Below, piece by piece: positions 31,450 to 43,779 of a DNA stretch of 64,000 bases (position 1 is the first letter of the stretch; the number at the start of each line of letters is the position of its first letter). The notes under the pieces were generated by a model that was not told the origin of the DNA, searched no databases, and saw nothing but the letters and a program-made list of their open reading frames with translations. The stretch is taken from positions 248,001-312,000 of the forward strand of contig JAQFWX010000005.1 of NCBI GenBank assembly GCA_027605045.1, written 5' to 3'. A program made the position numbers and the translations under genes. Source of the stretch: Phallus indusiatus (lineage: Eukaryota > Basidiomycota > Agaricomycetes > Phallales > Phallaceae).

Positions 31450-32270
31450 TTTCGTATTACACACCGGAATGCATCAACGATAGCACAGTCTTTCTGACAC
31501 GTCCGTTGTATCATTGCCATGCTTCCGGATTAACTGGCTCTCCGGTACTTCCCCAGACTCTCGAATTTGTCAAATCGTGTCTCTCAGCATGACCGTTGGT
31601 GTTCTTTCATCTGTTTCAACGAGCAAATCACAGTCGGCGCACTGGAAAAACGTGTCAATTTGTGTTATTTATTGCACGACCCGCCAGTACCTTAAGGAGT
31701 AGGATAGACGGACGCTTTTGAACACAGTCGTGCGTACTCCGTTGTTGAATAAAATTTTCTCGGCTATCAAATTTCGGAGCGTGATAGTCTGGATTTACGA
31801 ATTTATTCTCGTGGAGTACGTGGGTGATCGTGGGTGATCGTAATCGTAAGAATACCTGTGCAAGGCAAGGAGACGGTGATCACTAAGGAACATGGCAAGT
31901 TGGAGGTTTTTTGATTTTAGCCACGGGAGGAACTGTGGTAGGCTGAGCTTTGGCTCGATCTTGTTGGATTTTTGGATATAATTGCAATGCTGTTGTGCGC
32001 GAATGGTAGATTTTATGGTACGAAGGACGTGTTCATACTGGACAGCGCGAGCTGCACCGGCTTGGGCGCTACACGGAACCGAAAAAACAGTATAGGTCCG
32101 TCTTTGGTTCCTAGTACTAGTCGACAGTCGCTCAGTTGTTTTTATCCGCCACTTAGGAATTCCCTAAGGCACATGCAACTTGGTATCAGTACAAATCGAT
32201 GGATGTGTCTTATTTTTCGGTGTCTGTATGATTTGATACTATGTAACGGATATCATCCTACTAAACCATG
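31450..32270 (-). pseudogene. Acetyl-CoA synthetase-like fragment plus upstream block
   Basis: The minus strand at 31470-31570 carries GEPVNPEAWQWYN and a CAIVDAFR-like segment with frame breaks. Further up (31640-31800) is the region before the GEP motif, and 31880-32270 is similar to the block at 16860-17160. It stands head-to-head with FMN-oxidase copy 4, the same divergent layout as at 15434-18990. Confidence 0.5.
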
Positions 32271-32289
32271 CAGCTCTAACGGTCTAACC

Positions 32290-34080
32290 TGAACTTCTAC
32301 GAGATGCATCGTCACCGAGCGTCACCAACTTCCTCGACATTAAACGGAATCACTCCAGCAAACAATGCTCAGTTTCAGCACATTCAGAAATCCTCATCCC
32401 CAAGAACGCACCTCAATGGCAGAGACTTCTTTTCGCCATCTCAAACACTGAAATTGACTGGGCCGATAGAGCTAATAGGTACTGTGCGTATGACTGATGA
32501 TTGTGTCTCATTGACACTTAAACACAGGAAAGCGTTCTATGCACGGCGTATTATTCCACGCCTCCACGCCTGCTAGTCGACACAAATTTACGCGATCTAT
32601 CTACGCTTATCGAAATTCCGTTATCATCTCTCTCTGTTTCTCCACCACATTCACCACGAAGCAGCCCATCACAGCCCATGGAGATAGTTGCCGCTCCCAG
32701 TGACTCAGTACTCAGGCACCGCCTCCGGTCGTCCAGCTCACGGCCATACGAACAACTCAAGTACGGACCCTCGGGAACGAAAAACTTTCGACGTATATGT
32801 GTGTGATGTCCCTGCCCCTTCAACAGTTGAATTAGAGGAAAACATCAGATCAGTCGAATCTGGCGATTGACGTGTTTCTATTAGTTCGGATGCTAATCCG
32901 GAAAACCGTCGTGAAAAACTGGCGCCGAACCTTACTAGTCCGAGTCCGATTTCAAATAAGCACGAGAAGAGTGCCAAAAGTCCGAAGTTCTTTCAGCTGT
33001 ATATGGGTCTTGACGACAATATCGTATGGGGCTCCTCGAGATTGCATTTTTCTAACCTATTTCAAACGAGAAGTTTATTGAATAGAGCTTGGAACAGTGG
33101 TGTGTCCAGAATATGTACACCTATTGAATCATATCAGTCAGCTGATAAATCATCGCAGTTCTTATTCTCATCGTGGATATTTGGCGCCCTACGGATATCT
33201 CTGTGGCGAATTACACGTAAGTTCGTCTTCGCAGGTTCAGTATGGTCTTTTTAGTGACGTGTGCATAGATGCCATTACGAAAACACGGTACATGCCTTTC
33301 CTCCGAGCCCATACGTTCGTATGCGTGTTACTAACGTTTACCAGCTAGGCAATGAACTAGGAGTCTCCGATCGAAAATTTATGCAGAGATATGGGAATAA
33401 ACAAAGTCGAGACAGCGGTAAATGGATTGACTCGTGTATGGTATGGTAAAGCACATACATGGGATAAAGTCAAATGGGCGATGAAAGAAGTACGTACAGT
33501 CTGAGACGTACCAAGCTTGAAAGAAAAAAACAATATTTTCTGGTAGTAGATGGAATTGTGTTACCAACCACGCGGGCCGACAGCCTGAGATTGATGGAGC
33601 GGTAGGATCACTTGAGGTTCTTCCCGAGGTCGTTGATGCGGTTAATGGAAGGGAAAAAATGGTTACTGATGGAAGATCGAAGAGGATCACCATTTTGATT
33701 CAGGGATACGTACCGAGTCGGACATTATTTTAAAGCCATTACGCTTGGTGCTGATGCCGTACTTGTTGACAGGTACATGTCATTATGAATTAGTAACCAT
33801 TATTCTTTTTCATTGATTATTTTATGTTGGTTGATAGATCATATATTCGGGAGTTAGCGCATGAAGGGGAATCAGGATGTAGACGCGTCATGAAAAGTCT
33901 TTTGGCTGATTTGGATATCACTTTTACTATTGCTAGTATCCCTAATCTTGAAGAATTTAAATGTCAACGTGATCTGTTGAGGTTTGATGAAGAAGTTGTG
34001 GCGTTGAACGTGTTGTTGATATCAATTCACAGGTACATACGATCCTAATGGTGTTGCGCGCGCTTGTAAACTGCGATATG
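32290..34080 (+). pseudogene. FMN-dependent alpha-hydroxyacid oxidase, array copy 4
   Basis: Exons recognisable in order: QWQRLLFAISNTEIDWADRA (32412-32470), an intron 32478-32527, KAFYARRIIPRL (32528-32565), a low-complexity insert with DPRERKTFDVYV (about 32765-32800), KFFQLYMGLDDNI (about 32985-33022), LLNRAWNS (about 33070-33095), GNELGVSDRKFM (about 33350-33385), TNHAGRQPEIDGAVGSLEVLPE (33560-33630) and CRRVMKSLLADLDITFT (about 33875-33930). The N-terminal splice makes the ANR.AFY.WRIIPRML signature of lactate monooxygenases explicit. Frame changes and a deletion before the VVTNHAGRQ region make it a pseudogene. Confidence 0.75.
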
Positions 34081-34395
34081 AACCTTGGCGCATGATTTTC
34101 AAAGTCACAGTCAAATTTTGATTTCCATTGCTATTGTTACGTAGATCCAACAGAGCTGAGTCTAAAGCCTTCCCATAGTGCAAATGTTGATGAAATACCT
34201 GGAAGGCTTGGTGATTCAACATGAAGGCCACGAGTCAAAGCACCTAAACTCGGAGAATACAGAAATTGTATGACTTCATCTCGGCTGAGAGCAGATGAGC
34301 CCGCGCGGTGCCTAGACAACTCGAATAATATTTTACAACCATTGTCCATGCGATTAAGGGGGAAGCTCGGACATGACGTCGGCTCAGCTCCTACA

Positions 34396-34404
34396 TGCAT
34401 ATAA
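34396..34404 (+). promoter_or_regulatory. TATA-like box of DUF6533 copy 4
   Basis: TGCATATAA about 103 bp upstream of the ATG, context CTACATGCATATAACGCCC, the same as in copy 6. Confidence 0.5.
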
Positions 34405-34505
34405 CGCCCTTATATGTCTCATAAAGTTTGTTTCCACAACTCAGCCTATTGAGTTACATTGTCCTTAAATCTCTTCGTACTGTTTTATTTGACTACCCCC
34501 CGAAA

Positions 34506-36270
34506 ATGAACAATGGGACTGCTAACTTTACATCTGCCATGGTCCCTGCAGATCTGGTCAATGAGATATATGAAGGGTGTGTCTCCATCTTGAATATTCG
34601 ATGTCGCTTGGATTATGAGTTCTTAGATATGTTGGGTCACTTATTGATGCCAGCATGTTAGGTATGTCATCCGATATTTAAAAATTAAAAGTTCTATGTC
34701 CAATTTACTACCTTTCGAGCACTCCTTTTCTATACCACCATACTGGCTATACCACAGGAAATGGAGTATATGTGGTCGCGCAAATATATCGGTGTCACAA
34801 GCGTGTTTTATGCATTTACAAGATATGGAAGTTTAATCATGCAAGTATTCACCTTCTGGTTGGATAATCTGCCATCGGTGAGCCCAACAGTTCTTAAAAG
34901 CTTGCAAATCGCGATGTTGAACTTTTTTTCTTGTAGTATGGAAGGTGAGATATAATATTGATATAAGTTTTGGATTTTTGAATTTCTAAAACAGCCTTGT
35001 CAAAGGCTGTGCAATATCTTGGTCAAGGTACAAAATGTTGGAGATCCTTTGACACAGTATGTTGGTGTTCAAGGTTAGTGTAGTACATGATTTGTAAATA
35101 CTTCTACCAACATCCCGTTTAGGCTTATTGATCTCTCGAGCATACTCACTATGTCAAGGGAATAGGATTATAACTGGAGCTTTTGTCTTCTTGCTTTTGA
35201 CAGGGCTCATCTTTCAAATTCTTTGTAAAGCTTCTGCACAACGGGAACACATGATAAACTCTAACTTTCCATTTAGTCGGCGAAGCAAATCCTGGCTGTT
35301 TTTCAAAGTTCGTAAAATATTTTTAAGTCATATTAACTATTATTTCAATTATTTTCAATGAATATTGACCCTCTTTTTTTCTAGTTTCATCAGTGATGGT
35401 GAGTATTGATCCAAATAGGTTCACGTACCTTACTGTGAGGAAACTTTCAAGATATCGCCTCGGACGGTTTGGTCATGGATATCTGTATTTGTTTAACTGA
35501 TTTGCTTGCCTTTTGTGTTTGCATGTGGAAGGTTTGGGGTACATTAAAATTAAAGCATGAGACTGGCATACAACGTTATAATGACCTTGTTTCAGTAATA
35601 ATAAGACATGGTAAGTCTCAATCACATTTCGAGTAAGCCCGGCATCGTGACAAGGAGTTACATGTAGCTGTATCACGGTTCGGGTGAGCGTTTGCCGTTC
35701 AAGGTCTATTAGTACACACCATTTCTGAGCCTCCGGAAAGCTTTGCGATTACTTTTTCAATCACTGCTACCATCCTGTCTCAGACGGTAATCCTCAAACC
35801 TCATGTCTCTTGCACTAATCTCATTTTTTTCTCTGTAGCTTGTAAGTACACCCCAGCAAAATATATGACTCTAGTAACATATGTATTACTACTGAACCAA
35901 TCTATAAACCCATGACTACTTCAGGGATACTCCACATCATCACCAACATATCTCTTCATCCTTTTCCAACATGGGTATTTTCCATTTTCATATTGATTCA
36001 TATGTCGATTTATTCTTCTCCAGTTTTTCGGCCATGTTACTTGCTGATTTTGCTTTGGATCTTCGTCGACAAAATTCCCCAGCAATTCGTGCTGCGAACA
36101 TAACATTGCCGACTATCCAAATTACAAGCGTAATGAGCTATGTGCACGAATCTATTCTCGTGGAAATGGGTGATCATGAAAATGATCAAGCGAGGGAAGG
36201 AGACGGTGGTGACGATCCTCTGGCTGGCCCGGGATCTCAGGATGTTGAAATTCAAAGCGAACCTGTTTAG
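34506..36270 (+). CDS. DUF6533-like membrane protein, array copy 4 (spliced)
   Basis: MNNGTANFTSAMVPADLVNE at 34506, then YVGSLIDASML, ILAIPQEMEYMWSRKYIGVTSVFYAFTRYGSL, PCQRLCNILVKVQNVGDPLT, LLISRAYSLCQGNRIITGAF with a Leu-rich helix, CICLTDLLAFCVCMWKVWGT (about 35480-35540), and the C-terminal exon MLLADFALDLRRQNSPAIRA ending at 36270. Donors are canonical GT throughout. It is close to copy 6 over several kb, including the upstream FMN-oxidase end, so the two come from a recent duplication. Function unknown; multi-pass membrane protein by hydrophobicity. Confidence 0.65.
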
Positions 36271-36479
36271 AAACGCGATGCTCCTAGAAGGATGAGCGGT
36301 GGAAGATTCGTCGAGGTTCTGTCAGACTATTCTTTGTTTTTGTTTTTTTGTAATAATTTGTCCCGTTTAAATTATATGGCTGGAGCATCCGACCTGATAC
36401 TGTCAGAGAACCACAACTCACGCAATGGTATTCAGATAATGGAATGATTCAATTTCAAAGAAAGTGATATACTAAAGAT

Positions 36480-37960
36480 GCTTCTGACTGACACAATTGC
36501 ACTAAGATAATCATTCCGCAACATCCCCATGATACTTACTAGTACTCCTGCTATCCCAGTGCAACTCCGCTGTCCGAGTCTTTTTCATTTTGCCGCCATG
36601 AGAGGTTCTCGGAATGGAACCCTCAGTCAGGCAATTCTCCCACATCAGGATTTGATGGTAAGCTCCCTTTGATTTGCACCTCATGAGGGGGTGTCATTTA
36701 ATGTTGTCTCGGATAGTGTTGCGATCTGAGAAAGGCCTGGCGTGGGTGGCGGACTGCGGTGATCAGTAAAGTAAGCTTTTCTTCATGTAAAATAAGACAC
36801 TTACCATGAGCCTCAAGGAATTAGTCGTTCAAGGTTTTTTAGTTCCATCCACCTGGCATCAAGTTTGTAAAATGTTCTTCGGATGACAGTTGAGAAACTA
36901 CTCGGAGGTAAGGTTTCGAGGGAAATATGTAGTTGAGAGTTGTCAAGGGTCGTCTGGACGCGCGAACTGGTATTGAACATTAAACCCTAAATCCAATTCC
37001 GAACCCACTCCGAGTTCGAAAAACGTCATGCGCTATATACCTGGATTTAGTTTTGTGGTGAAGAGAGGCCGTGACAATATTTATACTAGAGAAGGAGACG
37101 ACAATGATTAGATGATTCCTTGAGACCATCATTGGATATCGGAAACTCAACCCGAATCTGCGCGAGTAAGAAATCGCGTTGGGTTTTAACACGATGGCCG
37201 GCAAGAATCTGTCAACGTTCCTTCAGCCAATTTGTTAACTTTGTAAAAGAAATTAATGTCTCCTTCCTACTGACGAAGTTGACCCGGGAATTCAATATTT
37301 AATGGCCAGAGATGACGAAGTAAAACCAGCTTTGAAAGATATCCTTTGTAGTGACGGTGATAGAAGGGCTTGAGAGAGACTTTAGCGTGCTTCCAGCCCA
37401 CACAAGTGAATAGACCTTCTTAATATTCTTGCAACCTGAAGTTACCGGAGTGCCAGTCTGTTCCGCTCTACCGTCCATCAGGAGGTCGCTGAAATAACCG
37501 TTCAACGGGATGCCCTGAGCTTCCTTTGACTCACGCTCATGAGGAATACGATCAGCTGATTTCAGTCACCACGGTGGGTTAAGCTATGTCAAAGTCTTGT
37601 TGGATCTTGGAATATAATCCGAATTCTGTTGTGCGCGAACGGTGCTGACGTAGAATTTGATTGACTATACGAAAAGAGCGTGATATGTGTTCATACAAGT
37701 CAAAGCTGGACAACACAAACTCAGCGCTGGGTTGGGCGTTTGACGTTTGAATTTGAGTCCCTGATCGCGGAATCAAAAAAAGACTACATAGCTCCCAGTC
37801 CTCGCATTGTTTTCATCTGCGGTTTCGAAGTTCAGAAAGATGCATGCAGCATCAACGTGACTTGGTATCGACTCCGTTGAGAAAAATGTTTTTTTCTTCA
37901 GTGTTTGGTATGTAATGGATGTGCAGCTCTATCCTAAATTCCTAAAAGGCTAATACCATG
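36480..37960 (-). other. Conserved block P, copy 4
   Basis: Colinear with 21360-22810. Minus frames: 68 aa from 37505 (LLMDGRAEQTGTPVTSGCKN), 65 aa from 37776, and 74 aa from 37204. Similarity to the other P copies is high on the nucleotide level, but no frame stays open across the block. Unrecognised. Confidence 0.35.
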
Positions 37961-38089
37961 TTATGCATCCTCACCCAGTTTCACTGACCTCGTCGCGGCG
38001 GAGATTACTCGCCTTACCAATTGAATAGGTTATAAGAACATGATAATTCAATCCGCTCACGACATTCAATTCCAACTCTGACTAGATTT

Positions 38090-38535
38090 CATCAATTCAT
38101 TCCTCCGAGCTCAGGCATCGCGAATGCAACGAATTAAGTCTACTGAGGGTCCATTAACGCGGAGAATTCGATTCTCTCTTATTCCACGAGTTCCAGGGTG
38201 CCTATCCAAGGCAACGACTCGAGCCTATGCTATCTCAAGGTCGCTCGACAGCAATCGGCGAGAACAAAGTACCCCGACGATTGGCAATTGCTTTACTTTC
38301 TCCTACGAATCCGTGGAATCAAAAACGCCATATGCATGTCCTGCACGATATGGAAGGATGGTCGCTGGTCTTTTTGAAGATGTCCTGATTGATACCGGCA
38401 AGAGGAACACGATCAGAGTACCAGGAGTGGGTGGCCAGTGGACGACGCACTGGACAGGCAAATTTGCCCAGGTCGAGTACATGGTGTCATCGATGCTGGC
38501 AACTCTGAGAACCAATGAGACCTATAAATAAACCC
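38090..38535 (+). other. Conserved block Q, copy 4 (135-aa open frame)
   Basis: The longest open version: 135 aa from 38124 with ATTRAYAISRSLDSNRREQS, then PACPARYG-like, LFEDVLIDTGKRNTI, VPGVGGQWTTHWTGKFAQVE and YMVSSMLATLRTNET. In copies 1 and 2 the same DNA is split between frames. It is not clear that 38124 is a natural start; upstream sequence SSELRHR.. continues the similarity. No known family; a small protein or the last exon of one. Confidence 0.4.
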
Positions 38536-40575
38536 TCGAGGCAAGTTGCTCATTACCTGTTATATCAGTGGAAGACATTCAAACAGGGCGCACAGACTGG
38601 ACAGCCATCCCTAATACCATTCAGTAGACTCAAACGGTCCATTTTCAGCGTACATTCAGACGAATTCACAAGAGCCACACTCTGGCAGAAACTTCTATTG
38701 CGCCAATTCGAATACTGGAATTGGTCGGACTAACGGGGTCATTAGATACAGTGTGTATGGTTGTGCTTATTATCCAACGCGTTCACTGACATTCCAACAC
38801 AGAAACGCATTCTATCGTGACGTCTCATTCCACGCATGATAGTCGATACAAACACGCGCGGTTTATTCGGTATGTGATATCACATACGTCACCTTCTTGT
38901 GTCCTTCCTTATGCGCTTTTAGCCACTTTATTTGGATCTCCTCTTCGCAACAATACGCATCGCTGAGCTCTCTTCCAAGATAGCGAATTGGGTCTTCCCG
39001 TGGGTCACGCAATCACAATTACAGCCACGGGTACCATCGCATTCCAAATCCATTGGTGAACTTCTTTATCTCGTCTCGTTCCATACCCTTATCCGTCCTC
39101 ATCGTCCGTCTTACTCCTAGCCCATTCAGTCATTCAACACGTGTAGGCTATGCTCGTCCGGCGTTCCGTGTTATCACCAAGAGCCAGGTTTTTCCACCTG
39201 CATCTCAACCCATCGAGGCAGTCGCCGCTCTCAAGCACCACACTGCGGTGTCTACTTCACAAACCAATCAAGCTGTTCTTCGCGAACATTGGTCTTCGCA
39301 TAGACTTTTGATGCGTATACTTATGGCATCCGCGCTGCTTGAGCTGTTAACTATAATCGCTGGCGATTGTTCTTATAATTTGGGCGCTCATCCCCTACAA
39401 CTAGCTGTATATAAGGTCACGACGACGACATCGTATGGAACTCAAGCTTCTCGAGAAGTCTTTTGAATAGAGCCTGGAATAGTGGGCTTGATGGTATGTA
39501 TGTCTCCGGGATATGTGCCTATTGAATCATACGTCAGTCAGCTGATAAATCGCAGTCCTGATTCTCACCGTGGATACTTGACAGCTTGGGTGGCGTCCTA
39601 CGGACATCTCTATAGCGAATTACGCGTACGTTCGTCTTTGCAGGTTAGGTATGGTCTTTTCAGTGAGGTGTGCATAGATGCTATTACGAAAACACGGTAC
39701 ATACATTTCCTCCGAGCCCATACGTTCGAACGTATGCATCTTACTAACGTTTTACCAGCCAGGCAATGATCTAGGACTTTCCTATCCAAAATTTATGCGG
39801 AAATATGTGGAAGGTAAAAAGTCAAGACGGCGGTGAATGGATCGATTCGTGTGTATGGCACGGTAAAGCGCATACATGGGATAAAGTCAAATAGGTAATG
39901 AAAGAGGTACGTACAGATGTACCAAGCTTGAAAAAGAGTGCTGATAGAATATTTTCTGGTATAGTGGAATAATCTAACATCCAACTGCCCCGTTTGTAAT
40001 AAAAGAAATTCAATCCCCCGCAGACAAGCTATCGAGCTCGAAGTGGATGGAATCGTAGTTACCAACCGCGCGGGAAGACGGGTTAATGGAGCGGTAGGAT
40101 CACTTGAGCTTCTTCCCGAGATTGTTGACGCGGTTCGTGAACGGGAAAAAATGATTATTGATCGGAGATCAAAGAAGATGACCATATTGTTTGATCCGGA
40201 GATACGTACCGGGTCGGACATTGTCAAGACTATTGCGCTTGGTGCTGATGCCGTACTCGTTGGCAGGTCCGTGTCGTAGCGGATTATTATTTGTTTTTCG
40301 CATTGATTCAGTGATGTTGGTTGATAGGTTATATATTTGCGGGTTAACGCATGAAGGCGAATCAGGGTGTAGACACTTTATAAAAAGTCTTCTCGCTTAT
40401 TTGAATATCACTTGTACAGTTGCTGGTATCCCGAATCTGGAAGAGATCAAGGGTAAACGTGATTTGTTGAGGTACGTTTGATGAAGGAGTTGTAGCGTTG
40501 AGGCTTGCTGTTGATATCAAGTCGCAGGTACAATCCTAATGGTAATGGTGTTGCGCGGTTGTAAACTGCGTTTTC
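38535..40575 (+). pseudogene. FMN-dependent alpha-hydroxyacid oxidase, array copy 5 (catalytic His lost)
   Basis: N-terminal exon LWQKLLLRQFEYWNWSD (38679-38732, ending in a stop), QPIEAVAALKHHTAVSTSQT (about 39205-39265), the TVDTWQLGWRP region at about 39568-39610 with substitutions, and an open C-terminal stretch from 40043: VDGIVVTNRAGRRVNGAVGS, ELLPEIVDAVRERE, EIRTGSDIVKTIALGADAVL VGR. The conserved active-site sequence NHGGRQ is NRAGRR, so the catalytic histidine and the following arginine context are changed, and DSGIRTG is DPEIRTG. Even the open part could not be an active oxidase. Confidence 0.75.
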
Positions 40576-40847
40576 ACCTTGGCACACGGCTATCAAAGTC
40601 ATTCAGTCGAATTTTGACTTTCCATTGCTATTGTTATGTAGATACAACAGAGCTGAGTTCAAATGTTTCTTTACAATGTAAATGATGGTGAACCGCATGG
40701 AAGGCTTGGTGCCGATTCAATAAGGCGGAAGCCACGAGCCCAAAGTGCCCAAAGTCGGAAAATACAAAAATTCTACGACTTCATTGCATTTTAACCATTG
40801 TGCATGGGGCAACCCGGATATTTCATTCGATGTCGGCTTGGTTCGCA

Positions 40848-40856
40848 TGCATATAA
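40848..40856 (+). promoter_or_regulatory. TATA-like box of DUF6533 copy 5
   Basis: TGCATATAA in GCATGCATATAAGGC, about 110 bp before the ATG. Confidence 0.5.
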
Positions 40857-40964
40857 GGCTTCTATCTGTCTGCCCCATACTTGTTTCTTAGACTACAGCC
40901 CGGGCTATTGACTTACACTGTCCTTTAATCGCGTCGTACTCCTGCATTCAAATACCCCCCGAGA

Positions 40965-42704
40965 ATGAACAATAGTACTGCTAACTTTACATCTGCCACA
41001 GTCCCTGCAGATTTGGTCCATGAGATATATATAGGGTGTGTTTTCGTCTCGAATGTTCGGTGTTGCTTTGATTATGAGATCTTAGATATGTCGAGACATT
41101 GATCGATGCTAGCATTTTAGGTATGTCATCCGATATCTAAGAATCAAAGGTTCTATGACCAATTTACGAGCTCTCAAGCACTCCTTTCTTATACCACCAT
41201 ACTGGCTATACCGCAGGAAATGGAATATATGTGGCCCCGCAAATATTTCAGTATAACACCCGTGCTTTATGCATTTACAAGATATGGAAGCTTAATTAAT
41301 CAAGCACTTAACCTCTGGTTGGATTTTCCGCCATCAGTGAGCCGAACAGTTCTTTAAAAGGTTGCAAACAACAGCGTTGAATTTTTATGAAGCTCGGAGG
41401 GTGAGATATAATTCTAATATAACTTCTGAATTTTTAAAAAGTGTCAAAGCTTGTGCAATATTTTGTCCGATGTACAAGAGGCTGTATATGGTTTGACGTA
41501 TATTGGTGTTCAAGGTTAGTGGGTACATCATTTGGAAATGCTTCTATGAACACCTCGTTTAGGCTTATTGATCTCTCGAGCATACTCACTATGTCAAGGG
41601 AATAAGATTATAGCTGGAGCTTTAGTCTTCTTTTTTATGGCGGGACTCATCTTGACCATTTGTCGTAAGGCTTAATTATTTTTCTGAGCAACGGGAACGC
41701 ACGATAATATTTTAGCTGACCCATTTAGTCGATTTGGGAGATTCCTGTCTTTCAAAGTCCGTGATACATTTTCAAGCCATGTTGAACAATGTTCAATCAT
41801 CTTCAATGAACACTGACCCCTTTTTTTCTTAGTGTCACTAGTACTAGTGAGTATTGATCCAAATAGGTTAACACATCTTACCATCATGAAACTTCTGAGA
41901 TTCGGCAGAAATCTTGGCCACCGATATCTGTGTTTGTTTAACTGATATGCTCACTTTCTGTGTTTGCATGTGGAAGGTTTGGGGTACATGGAAGTTAAAG
42001 CGCGAGACTGGCACCCAAAGTTATAACAACCTTGTTTCGGTGTTGATTAGACAAAGTAAGTTTGAATAACACTTTGAGAAAATCCATTCCGACGAGATGT
42101 TATAGCTGTATCACGATTTGGGTGAGCGTTTGCAGTTCAAGGTCTATTAGTCCATATTATTTCTCAATATGGCCTCCGAAAAGCTTTGTGATTACTTTTT
42201 CAATCACTGGTACAATCCTTACCGAAACGGTAATCCTCATACCTCATATCTTTTGTACTGGTCTCACTTTCCTCCGCAGTTTGTAAGCACGTTCCAGCGA
42301 ACTATGGCTCTAGTAGTGTACTAGTAGGTGTTACTCAACTGAACTAATTCCGTGGATACTTCAGACTCCAATCTCGACATCATCACCGATATATATCTTC
42401 ATCCAATTACAACATGGGTATTTTTCATTCTCATTGCTGTTCAGATGTCAATTTATTCTCCTTCAGTTTTTCGACCATCTTACTCGCCGATTTTGCTTTG
42501 GATCTTCGTCGACAAAATTCCGCAGCAATTCATGCTGCAAGCATAACATTACCGACTATCCAAATCACAAGTGTAATGAGCTATGTGCATGAATCTATTC
42601 TCGTGGAAATGGGTGATCATGAAAATGATCTAGCGAGGGAAGGAGACGGTGATGACGATCCTCCGACCCTAGCTCAGGATGCTGAAATGCAACTTGTGGA
42701 TTAG
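40965..42704 (+). CDS. DUF6533-like membrane protein, array copy 5 (spliced, shorter tail)
   Basis: MNNSTANFTSATVPADLVHE at 40965, YVETLIDASIL, ILAIPQEMEYMWPRKYFSIT, PVLYAFTRYGSLINQALNLW, CQSLCNILSDVQEAVYGLTY, LLISRAYSLCQGNKIIAGA. The exon equivalent to CxCLTD..AF is altered (CVCLTDMLTFCVCMWKVWGT, about 41930-41990). The C-terminal exon is ILLADFALDLRRQNSAAIHA and ends early, DDDPPTLAQDAEMQLVD, at 42704. The lost 10 or so residues are in the variable acidic tail. Splice sites are GT-AG. Confidence 0.65.
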
Positions 42705-42879
42705 CATAAGACTATGCTCAATTCTGGAAGTTCGTCATGGTTTTCTCAGTATATTTGTTGGGCTTTTTAATAATTTTGTCGGTTTAATAAATTAAATGGT
42801 CGGAGCACCCGACCTAATACTATCATACAAATTAAGGAAAACAGACCCCGATGACGGTATTTCCAAGTAACGGAAGGAT

Positions 42880-43270
42880 TCAAAATAAACAGGATAAGAC
42901 TCCTGCGACTACTCCGTCTTTCCCGTTTTGCTGCCATCCTGCTAAGCCTCGGCCTCAGAGATCACCAGAATGAAACCCTTGGCAACATACACTCATCCAT
43001 ATGATTCCCGTCTTGGAATTTGAAGGCAGGTTTTTTCCGATTTACACCCCATAGCGTGAGGGAAGGCCAGGGATGCGAATTGATGTTGTCCCGGACGGTG
43101 GCGGGTGCATGGGTAATTAATTAGTACATTTTCGAGACGCTTACCGTGGCGGCGTGCATTTCGGGTAACCAGCCTGGCCCAAGCCCCACCGACTCCATCC
43201 ATCTGGCGTCTTGGAATTTGCAAAACGATTCGGACGAGTTCATTTGATTTAACGATGAACAAACCTACAA
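42880..43270 (-). other. Block P, truncated copy 5
   Basis: Only the part nearest to the DUF6533 gene is left, with an open 89-aa minus frame (43262-42993: ...RQMDGVGGAWARLVTRNARR...). In copies 1, 2 and 4 the same DNA has stops. From about 43300 the sequence changes to the acetyl-CoA-synthetase relic type. No domain recognised. Confidence 0.35.
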
Positions 43271-43779
43271 AAGCTTCTCAGGAGATATAAATCACAACTC
43301 GTAAAGTGTCCTCTTAATTGTACAATTTGTAATACATCTAACTTCGGCATATATTATTTTTGACAAAATTGTGTGATTAGGTTACGGGAGTCCTCGAAAC
43401 TCCATACCGATCACATGTAATGAGATTGAAATATCTTTCATTTGACGTGTCGATTGATTGACCTCTTGAGTTCAGTGTCGTATTTCCAAAAGCTTGATTC
43501 AAGCCAAGGTACTCAAAAGCGGTGATCGAGATCCTGTTTACAACAACAAAAAACCGTGTGCATCGAATAAAAGATACATATGTACATTGGTTCCAGAAGA
43601 AATGTCTTCCACTTCGCTTCTGTAGTAAACAATTGACAATGTAATCTTCGAAGGAGCAAATGGAGCGATCACCTTTGGAGCTTGGAAAGTAAGCTCTGTT
43701 GAAAGCGCCAATTCGTCGTTTTTGTCGTATTGAAATTCACTGATAAGTAATGAATTAGCTCGATGATGTATAAATGTGT

